Positions 1 through 5,701 of a DNA stretch of 11,161 nucleotides are shown here, piece by piece. Source of the stretch: Saprospiraceae bacterium (GTDB lineage Bacteria; Bacteroidota; Bacteroidia; Chitinophagales; Saprospiraceae); contig JADZFP010000080.1 in assembly GCA_020849825.1 (NCBI GenBank), forward strand, positions 1 through 11,161, given 5' to 3'. Every line of letters begins with the position of its first letter. The first letter of the stretch is position 1. The position numbers and the translations under genes were made by a program. Under the pieces are notes generated by a model that saw only the letters and a list, made by a program, of their open reading frames with translations, ran no database searches and was not told the DNA's origin.

Positions 1-56
1 ACCATCAGTGCCGCCAAGCCGCGCACGCCGTCCAGGGCAGGAATCCGGGAAATCAT
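1..56 (-). CDS. Acyltransferase 3 family membrane protein, N-terminal fragment
   Basis: Only the first 18 codons lie in the window, reading leftward from an ATG at 56-54 and running off the edge. They translate as MISRIPALDGVRGLAALM. The pattern I-P-x-L-D-G-x-R-G-L-A-A is the hallmark N-terminus of the acyltransferase 3 (OafA/YrhL-like) family, integral membrane proteins that acetylate or acylate cell-surface sugars. The frame upstream of this ATG meets a TAG at 71-69, so this is the only ATG start. Six A residues (T in the given strand, 57-62) separate the ATG from the left octamer array. It is divergent from aceE. The family call rests on a very short but distinctive motif; the substrate cannot be inferred. 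Confidence 0.6.
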   Translation of the reverse strand, partial: MISRIPALDGVRGLAALM

Positions 57-62
57 TTTTTT

Positions 63-174
63 AATGTGCTAATGTGCTAATGTGCTAATGTGCTAATGTG
101 CTAATTGGGGAATGTGCTAATGTGCTAATGTGCTAATGTGCTAATGTGCTAATGTGCTAATTGGGGAATGTGTA
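63..174. repeat. Left octamer array: 14 tandem 8-bp units (AATGTGCT)
   Basis: Read directly: five perfect AATGTGCT units (63-102), one variant AATTGGGG (103-110), six perfect AATGTGCT units (111-158), a second AATTGGGG (159-166), and a degenerate AATGTGTA (167-174). The 8-bp register is never broken. On the minus strand the unit reads AGCACATT, the same as the right array on the plus strand, and the variant reads CCCCAATT, which also occurs in the right array at 380-387. The array ends 6 bp before the start codon of the minus-strand acyltransferase gene, so it should form part of that gene's leader. Its function is unknown; short-unit arrays of this kind are prone to copy-number change. Confidence 0.95.
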
Positions 175-183
175 CTTGGGAGG

Positions 184-245
184 CGGCAAAGGTTTGTAAA
201 AAGGTTTGGGAATAAGCCCTACTTTTGCCGGCCTTAAACCTTTTT
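184..245. promoter_or_regulatory. Inverted repeats in the centre of the divergent gap
   Basis: A perfect 10-bp inverted repeat pairs AAAAAGGTTT (198-207) with AAACCTTTTT (236-245). A 7-bp inverted repeat pairs CGGCAAA (184-190) with TTTGCCG (224-230). The two pairings interleave rather than nest, so as RNA they would make a pseudoknot or two alternative folds. A direct repeat AAAGGTTTG occurs at 188-196 and 200-208. The position between two divergent genes, overlapping a candidate promoter, suggests an operator for a dimeric regulator; that role is inference. Confidence 0.45.
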
Positions 246-255
246 GTTTAATTTG
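224..255 (+). promoter_or_regulatory. Candidate Bacteroidota-type promoter for aceE
   Basis: TTTG at 224-227 is followed after 20 bp by TTAATTTG at 248-255. The established Bacteroidota consensus is TTTG, about 19-21 bp, then TAnnTTTG; only the second base of the -7 box departs from it. Transcription would begin near 262, giving a leader of roughly 200 nt that contains the whole right octamer array. One arm of the 10-bp inverted repeat sits in the spacer, as an operator might. Such short motifs arise often by chance. Confidence 0.3.
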
Positions 256-299
256 GTTTAAATAGCTGGTGAACGAAGGTATGAAACGCAGCGCTTATT

Positions 300-459
300 A
301 GCACATTAGCACATTCTCGCATTAGCACATTAGCACATTCCCTAATTAGCACATTCTCACATTAGCACATTAGCACATTCCCCAATTAGCACATTCTCGC
401 ATTAGCACATTAGCACATTCCCTAATTAGCACATTCTCACATTAGCACATTAGCACATT
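300..459. repeat. Right octamer array: 20 tandem 8-bp units (AGCACATT) with 40/80-bp higher order
   Basis: Twenty contiguous 8-bp units: 13 perfect AGCACATT plus variants CTCGCATT (316, 396), CTCACATT (356, 436), CCCTAATT (340, 420) and CCCCAATT (380). After the first unit they form a 40-bp block (AGCACATT, CTCRCATT, AGCACATT twice, CCCYAATT) repeated from 308, 348, 388 and 428, the last copy cut to 32 bp. The variants alternate, so 308-379 and 388-459 are identical over 72 bp. The array stops 7 bp (AAACAAC) before the aceE ATG. It is the inverted counterpart of the left array. Each frame carries stop codons, so it is not coding. Confidence 0.95.
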
Positions 460-466
460 AAACAAC

Positions 467-3139
467 ATGGGAGAAGCAATCCAATTCGACGACTGGAAAC
501 TTGAACAGGATGAATGGCTCGACGCGCTGGAAGAAGTAATCGAGGCGCATGGCACGGCCCGTTCGGCCGAGTTGTTCCAACGGCTGCGCAGCCTGCTGGC
601 CCGCAAAGGCGTAGCCAACGGAGGCCCCGCCCTGAACACGCCTTATATGAATACCATCACTCCGGACGACGAGCCTGCTTACCCGGGCGATCTCGAACTG
701 GAGCGCACCATTGAAAACATCATCCGCTGGAACGCCCAGGCGATCGTACTCCAGGCACAGGCCAAAGACCTTGCCCTGGGTGGTCATATCGCTACCTATG
801 CGGCCTGCGCCACCATGTTCGAGGTGCTTTTCCACCATATCCTGCGGAAACGCGGCGCCGAATACGGCGGCGATCTGCTCATGATCCAGGGCCATGCCTC
901 TCCGGGCATCTACGCCCGCGCACACTGGGAAGGCCGCCTCAGCCTGCAACAACTGGCCGACTTCCGCCAGGAACTCCACGGCGGCGTATCCAGCTACCCG
1001 CACCCGCGCCGTATGCCGAATTTCTGGCAGGCGCCCACCGTGTCGATGGGCCTCGGCCCGATGACGGCCATTTACCAGGCGCGCTTTGCCAAATACCTGG
1101 AAAACCGCGGCCTCAAACCCCTGAACGGCGGCAAAGTATTCCACTTTATCGGCGACGGCGAAATCGACGAGCCGGAAATCTACGGCACCATCGGCGTGGC
1201 CAGCCGCGAAAACCTCGACAACCTGATCTTTATCGTCAATTGCAACCTCCAGCGCCTCGACGGCCCGGTGCGCGGCAACGGTAAAATTATCCAGGAAGTC
1301 GAACGTCACTTTTTCGGCGCCGGTTGGGAGGTGATCAAAGTGCTGTGGGGCAGCGAATGGGACGACATTTTTGCAAATGACGAAGACGGCCGCCTGCTCG
1401 CCCGCCTGGAAGCGCTCGTAGACGGCGACTTCCAGGAAATGATCAACCTCGACGGCGCCGCAATCCGCCAGAAACTGGTCAACGGCGATGAAAAAATCGC
1501 CGCCCTGCTGGCCCCGCTCAGCGACGACCAACTGAAAAAAATGCGCCGCGGCGGCCACGATCCGCGCAAAGTGTACGCCGCCTACCAACGCGCCCTGCGC
1601 GCCAAAGGCCCGGTGGCCATTATCATGCAAACCGTCAAAGGGTACGGCATGGGTAAAGCCGCCGAAGGCAAAAACAAGGCCCACCAAACCAAAGACATCG
1701 GCGAAGACAGTCGCCTCGAAACCCGCACCCGCTACGAAATACCGCTCTCCGACGACGAGGCCAAAAAAGCGCAGTTTTACTTCCCAAAAGCCGAAGAAGC
1801 GACGACCCAATACCTCAAAGCCCGCCGCGAAGCCCTCGGCGGCTTCCTGCCCGAACGCGTGGTGGACTACCCGAAATTCCAACTGCCGGCCGTCGCCGAA
1901 CTATTCAAACGCCAACTCGAAGGCGACAGCGCCAAAGCCGTGTCCACGACCGGCGCCATGATCAACATCATGGAACAACTCATCCAGACCGACGGCCTGG
2001 GCAAATACGTCGTGCCCATCGTGCCCGATGAAGCCCAAACCTTCGGGATGGAACCCCTCTTCAACAAATTCCAGATCTGGAACCAGAAAGGGCAGCTCTA
2101 CACCCCGCTGGAAATCGGGATGAGCATCATCAAATACAAGGAATCCCAAACCGGCCAGGTACTCCAGGAAGGCATCAACGAAGACGGCGCCACTGCCTCC
2201 TTCACCGCCGCCGGTACCGCCTACGCCCTGCACGGTATCCCCACGATCCCGTTCTATATCTACTACTCCATGTTCGGCTTCCAGCGCGTGGGCGACCTCG
2301 TGTGGGCCGCTGCCGACATGCTGTGCAAAGGTTTCCTGCTCGGCGGCACCGCCGGCCGTACCACGCTCAACGGCGAGGGCCTGCAGCACCAGGACGGACA
2401 TTCGCTTATGCTCGCCCAGACGATGCCCTCCGTCATTTCGTACGATCCGGCATTCGCCTACGAACTGGCGGTGATCGTACACGATGGCATCCGCCGCATG
2501 TACCTCGAGGGAGAAGACAAAATTTACTACATCACCCTCTACAACGAAAACCTGCTGATGCCGGCCATGCCCAAAGGCGTGGAAGATGGCATCAAACGCG
2601 GCCTGTACCGTTATCAAAAATCAGCGCAAAAGTCGGCCAAAACGGGTGTTAAAGCCCACCTGTTCGGCTCCGGCGTCATCATGCAACAAGTGCTGAAAGC
2701 CGCTGAAATACTCGAATCGGAAGGCGTCAGCACCGACGTGTGGAGCGCTACTTCCTGGGTCGAACTCTACCGCGATGCCGTGGCCTGCGACCGCTGGAAC
2801 CTGCTCCATCCGGGCGACAAGGAAAAAACGCCCTACATCCAGCAAGCCCTGAAAAGCGAAGAAGGCGTGTTTGTCAGCGCCAACGACTGGATGAAAGTCA
2901 CCGCCGGCCAGCTGGCGCCCTGGATGCCCAAAGATTTCATCGCACTGGGCACCGACGGCTTCGGCTTGTCGGAAAGCCGCCCGGCCCTGCGCGATTACTT
3001 CGAAATTTCACCCCGGTACATCGCCTTCGCCGCCGTGCGTCTGCTCCAGCGCCAGGGCAAAGTGTCGGACAAGGCTGTTGCGGATTTTATGAAAAAATAC
3101 GGCATTGAGCCGGACAAGGCGGATCCGATGAGCGTTTAA
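467..3139 (+). CDS. aceE: Pyruvate dehydrogenase E1 component, homodimeric type
   Basis: This cytosolic thiamine-diphosphate enzyme decarboxylates pyruvate and acetylates the lipoyl group of E2 in the pyruvate dehydrogenase complex, feeding acetyl-CoA to the TCA cycle. Its 890 residues match E. coli AceE (887) end to end. The ThDP motif begins GDGEIDEPE at residue 229 and ends NCN at 258-260. KGYGMG (391-396) precedes KNKAHQ, where His406 corresponds to E. coli His407. The pyrimidine-domain segment LQEGINE (566-572) holds the ThDP-activating Glu568, and GLQHQDGHS (638-646) is a family signature. No key residue is missing. The ATG at 467 is the only sensible start: a TAG lies in frame at 443-445, and the N-terminus aligns with E. 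coli. There is no Shine-Dalgarno; AAACAAC precedes the ATG and the octamer array lies directly upstream. No E2 or E3 gene is adjacent. The stop overlaps that of the convergent downstream gene. Confidence 0.97.
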   Translation: MGEAIQFDDWKLEQDEWLDALEEVIEAHGTARSAELFQRLRSLLARKGVANGGPALNTPYMNTITPDDEPAYPGDLELERTIENIIRWNAQAIVLQAQAKDLALGGHIATYAACATMFEVLFHHILRKRGAEYGGDLLMIQGHASPGIYARAHWEGRLSLQQLADFRQELHGGVSSYPHPRRMPNFWQAPTVSMGLGPMTAIYQARFAKYLENRGLKPLNGGKVFHFIGDGEIDEPEIYGTIGVASRENLDNLIFIVNCNLQRLDGPVRGNGKIIQEVERHFFGAGWEVIKVLWGSEWDDIFANDEDGRLLARLEALVDGDFQEMINLDGAAIRQKLVNGDEKIAALLAPLSDDQLKKMRRGGHDPRKVYAAYQRALRAKGPVAIIMQTVKGYGMGKAAEGKNKAHQTKDIGEDSRLETRTRYEIPLSDDEAKKAQFYFPKAEEATTQYLKARREALGGFLPERVVDYPKFQLPAVAELFKRQLEGDSAKAVSTTGAMINIMEQLIQTDGLGKYVVPIVPDEAQTFGMEPLFNKFQIWNQKGQLYTPLEIGMSIIKYKESQTGQVLQEGINEDGATASFTAAGTAYALHGIPTIPFYIYYSMFGFQRVGDLVWAAADMLCKGFLLGGTAGRTTLNGEGLQHQDGHSLMLAQTMPSVISYDPAFAYELAVIVHDGIRRMYLEGEDKIYYITLYNENLLMPAMPKGVEDGIKRGLYRYQKSAQKSAKTGVKAHLFGSGVIMQQVLKAAEILESEGVSTDVWSATSWVELYRDAVACDRWNLLHPGDKEKTPYIQQALKSEEGVFVSANDWMKVTAGQLAPWMPKDFIALGTDGFGLSESRPALRDYFEISPRYIAFAAVRLLQRQGKVSDKAVADFMKKYGIEPDKADPMSV

Positions 3140-4158
3140 ACCTCCACCACCACCTTCCCCTTCGTCTTTCCCGTCTGAAACAAGCGGACGGCCTCCGGCA
3201 ACTGTTCGAAAGGGAAGCGGTGCCCCACGTACGGCGCGTCGAGTTTCAGGTGTTCCAGGTCTTTTAACAACTGGTGCATCAGCGCAGCGCGCTCGTACAA
3301 CCAGATCAGGTTGAAACCCAGCACCGCGCGATTGGTTTCCGGTAGTTTTTGCGGGTCTATTTTGGGGCGGCGCAGCCAGGTCAGCAGCAAATGCAGGCGA
3401 TTGGGCCGGTCGCCCGGCGTGGCATATCGCGCCGACCCGAACACAACCACCCGGCCCATGGGGGCGAGTTTGTTGAATGGGATGGTAAAAAAAGGCCCAC
3501 CCACGCTGTCCATCACCAGTTCCAGCGGACGATCCTGCAAGGCCTGGTCGAGTTTTTCGGCAAAATCCGGACCGCGCACAATCACCCGGTCGTAGCCTTG
3601 TTTCAACGCAAATTGCACCTTGTCGGCACTGCCCACGGTGCCGATAGTGAAACAATCGAAAGCCCTGGCAATTTTCAAAGCCTGCAAACCCACGCCGCCC
3701 ACCGCGCTGTGCAGGAGCACCGTCATGCCGTGCGACAAATTGCCCAAATGGGCCATGCCGTAATAAGCCGTGAGGGTCTGAACCAGATACGCGGCCCCGG
3801 TCGCGAAGTCCCAATCGGCCGGCAAGGGGATAGCGTAACGGGCGTCGATGTTGAGATGGGTCGTGTAGGCCCCGAAACGGGTGACGCCCATCACCCGGTC
3901 GCCCGGCCGCAAATGGCCGATACCCTCCCCCACTGCCAGCACTTCGCCGGCGTATTCGAGGCCGGGCGTAAATTCTCCTTTGGGGGTGGCTCCGTAAAGA
4001 CCCCAGATGGCAAAAACGTCGGCAAAATTGAGTCCGATGGCGCGTACGGCGATGCTGACTTCGCCTGGCGCCGGTGGCGAAAGTTCGAAAGATTGCAAAT
4101 GCAGGTCGGCGAGCGAGCCTGCGTGGAGCACATATCGTTGAGCGGTATTCATGGTCAT
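3136..4158 (-). CDS. Zinc-free medium-chain dehydrogenase/quinone oxidoreductase (VAT-1-like)
   Basis: A 340-residue member of the medium-chain dehydrogenase/reductase superfamily, probably an NADPH-dependent reductase of quinones, enones or similar carbonyls. The N-terminal GroES-like domain carries GLNFADV (42-48) and PGLEYAGEV (65-73), typical of the quinone oxidoreductase branch. The Rossmann domain has the nucleotide-binding motif SAVGGVG (151-157), followed by VMDSVGG (215-221) and VVVFGSA (237-243). No cysteine-rich structural zinc lobe or catalytic zinc ligands are visible, which excludes classical zinc alcohol dehydrogenases. GFNLIWLYE near 281-289 resembles the VAT-1 subgroup. Two ATGs two codons apart (4158 and 4152) could start it. 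No signal peptide or membrane segment, so cytosolic. It converges on aceE with overlapping stops and looks monocistronic. Substrate unknown. Confidence 0.88.
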   Translation of the reverse strand: MTMNTAQRYVLHAGSLADLHLQSFELSPPAPGEVSIAVRAIGLNFADVFAIWGLYGATPKGEFTPGLEYAGEVLAVGEGIGHLRPGDRVMGVTRFGAYTTHLNIDARYAIPLPADWDFATGAAYLVQTLTAYYGMAHLGNLSHGMTVLLHSAVGGVGLQALKIARAFDCFTIGTVGSADKVQFALKQGYDRVIVRGPDFAEKLDQALQDRPLELVMDSVGGPFFTIPFNKLAPMGRVVVFGSARYATPGDRPNRLHLLLTWLRRPKIDPQKLPETNRAVLGFNLIWLYERAALMHQLLKDLEHLKLDAPYVGHRFPFEQLPEAVRLFQTGKTKGKVVVEV

Positions 4159-4632
4159 TTGTTGTGTAAATGGCGCGGTAAAAAAACAGCGCTTCTTGCT
4201 AATTTATCGGGAAATTATCCGGGGCTCACGCCGCCACCTGCAAAATCCGCTCGGCCCGGAAGGATTGGATCGCGTCTTTATCCAAGCCGTAATACCGCGG
4301 CATGGTCATGTATTCCGCTTGCCCGTTGGATTTCGGCGGCCGTACGAACAGGTCGGATTTTTTCCCGGATAACCCTGGCCGGACTCATGACTTCCGGGCG
4401 ATTTTACCGGATATTTTTCATGGTTATCGTTGCAATTCAATGCAAGACAAATGGGCTACAATTTGTGTTTACAAAACAACATAAGTTGCTTGTAATCAAT
4501 ATCTTAAAAGACTGCCTCATGTTTCTTTTGAGTCATCATTTTTGAAATAAATTATTTTATTTTCTTCGGAAACTGCCGTCAGGGAATTTATTTTTCACCG
4601 ATCAATTCTCTTTCACAACAACCGAAGTCATC
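4159..4632. other. 474-bp gap with AT-rich right half
   Basis: This gap separates the dehydrogenase (leftward) from the RhuM-Fic gene (rightward), so it must contain start signals for both. The left part, to about 4390, is GC-rich and may hold a decayed gene end (4226-4384). The right part is strongly AT-rich; 4501-4560 is only about 23 per cent G+C. TTTG at 4527-4530 with an AT run (TTATTTTA, 4552-4559) 21 bp later is a weak promoter candidate for the Fic gene. No tRNA-like fold, terminator or repeat was recognised. Confidence 0.6.
4226..4384 (-). pseudogene. Possible truncated C-terminal gene remnant
   Basis: On the minus strand an open frame of 52 codons lies between a TGA at 4387-4385 and a TGA at 4228-4226. 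Its last 27 codons could start at ATG 4309 and include MPRYYGLDKDAIQSFRAER. The codons are GC-rich at third positions, like those of the neighbouring genes and unlike the AT-rich DNA just to the right. No start or domain is visible further upstream in this frame. It may be the end of a gene whose front was lost, a small unrecognised protein, or chance. I do not recognise a family. Confidence 0.25.
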
Positions 4633-5619
4633 ATGAGCGAAATCATTATTTATCAGGCCGAAGACAACAAGGCACAGGTGGAAGTCACCTTTGAACAGGA
4701 CACTGTTTGGTTGTCGCAGAAACAAATTGCGGCGTTATTTGGCACAAAACGCCCAGCGATTACCAAGCATTTGTCCAACATTTTTAAATCAGGAGAATTA
4801 AAAGTGGATTCAGTTAGTTCCATTTTGGAACACACTGCCGTAGATGGTAAAAAGTACAGGACGCTATTCTACAATTTGGACGCAATCATCTCGATTGGTT
4901 ATCGTGTCAACTCCACCAAAGCCACTCAATTCCGCATCTGGGCCACACAAACCCTGAAAGAACACCTCATGCGGGGCTACACGCTCAATGAAAAACGGCT
5001 GCTGGAATTCCGGCAAGGGCTGGAAGATTTGGAGCGGGCCGTTCAATTGATCCAATCCACGGGCACATCAGGCACACTCGATCTTCCGGAAGTTCGGGGT
5101 TTGCTGGACATCCTGGGGCAATACACCCAGTCGTTTATCCTGCTCAACCGATTCGACAACCGCGACCTGCCGGCCGGACCGCTGAGCAGCGACCTTACTT
5201 ACGAAATTACCTATCCCGAAGCCCGTGCAGCCATCGAAGAACTCAAGCGCCAGCTCATGCTCCGAAACGAGGCCTCGGCGCTCTTTGCCAATGAAAAAGA
5301 CGATAGCTTCCGGGGAATTTTAGGCAATATCGTACAAACCTTCGATCGGCAATACGTCTACCCCAGCATTGAGGAGCAGGCCGCGCACCTGCTGTATTTC
5401 GTGATCAAAAACCACCCGTTCAGCGACGGCAACAAGCGCACAGGGGCTTTCCTGTTTGTCTGGTTTCTCGAAAAAAACCGACATCGTTTCAAAGCGTCGG
5501 GAGAACTGAAAATCAATGACAATGCGCTGGTGGCCCTGGCCCTGCTGGTGGCGCAAAGCGATCCGGCAGAGAAGGAATTGATGATAAAATTGATCATCAA
5601 TCTGATCATTCCAAGATGA
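4633..5619 (+). CDS. RhuM-Fic/Doc fusion protein
   Basis: A 328-residue protein of the known 'RhuM/Fic/DOC family' architecture. Residues about 5-115 form the RhuM domain, with VWLSQKQIAALFG (25-37), a helix-turn-helix-like start, then ITKHLSNIF (43-51) and TQFRIWATQTLKEHLMRGY (98-116). Residues about 115-145 look helical and may be a linker. The C-terminal half is a Fic fold with the active-site loop HPFSDGNKRTG (261-271). The catalytic His261, Asp265 and Asn267 are present; the residue that is Gly in AMPylating Fic enzymes (GNGR) is Lys268, as in the kinase Doc (ANKR). Fic proteins transfer AMP or phosphate to target proteins. No inhibitory (S/T)xxxE(G/N) helix was evident and no antitoxin gene is adjacent. 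No signal peptide. The first 180 bases or so are about 40 per cent G+C and the later part 55-65. Target and biological role unknown. Confidence 0.9.
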   Translation: MSEIIIYQAEDNKAQVEVTFEQDTVWLSQKQIAALFGTKRPAITKHLSNIFKSGELKVDSVSSILEHTAVDGKKYRTLFYNLDAIISIGYRVNSTKATQFRIWATQTLKEHLMRGYTLNEKRLLEFRQGLEDLERAVQLIQSTGTSGTLDLPEVRGLLDILGQYTQSFILLNRFDNRDLPAGPLSSDLTYEITYPEARAAIEELKRQLMLRNEASALFANEKDDSFRGILGNIVQTFDRQYVYPSIEEQAAHLLYFVIKNHPFSDGNKRTGAFLFVWFLEKNRHRFKASGELKINDNALVALALLVAQSDPAEKELMIKLIINLIIPR

Positions 5620-5701
5620 AATAGAACGCACAACCTAAGCAAGGGCTAAATGACCAGCGCCTGGGTGTTCCTCATTGCAGTACGAAATAGCCTATGTACA
5701 C

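Noticed and set aside
281..301. Six-codon ORF (MKRSAY) ending at the first repeat of the right array
   Set aside because: A GAAGG lies just 1 nt upstream, too close to act as a ribosome site. The ORF is too short to support as a leader peptide.
57..466. CRISPR array
   Set aside because: Units are 8 bp and contiguous with no unique spacers, and no cas gene is present.
458..1882. Long minus-strand open frame (474 codons) opposite aceE
   Set aside because: It is the antisense shadow of a GC-rich gene. aceE aligns end to end with its family, while the shadow translation shows no motif.
3171..3191. Hairpin CCGTC/GACGG as a terminator after aceE
   Set aside because: Five-base stem inside the opposing coding region with no T-run.
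3349..4545. 398-codon plus-strand open frame over the dehydrogenase
   Set aside because: It lies mostly antisense to a clear MDR gene and its tail runs into AT-rich non-coding DNA. No family features.
5589..5601. 13-bp palindrome ATTGATCATCAAT near the end of the Fic gene
   Set aside because: It lies inside the coding sequence and has no T-run after it. Probably chance in a stretch of Ile/Leu codons.
5620..5701. Terminator between the convergent Fic and hydrolase genes
   Set aside because: Only a 4-bp stem (CCAG/CTGG) around 5652-5662 was found, without a U-tract on either strand. Not enough to call.
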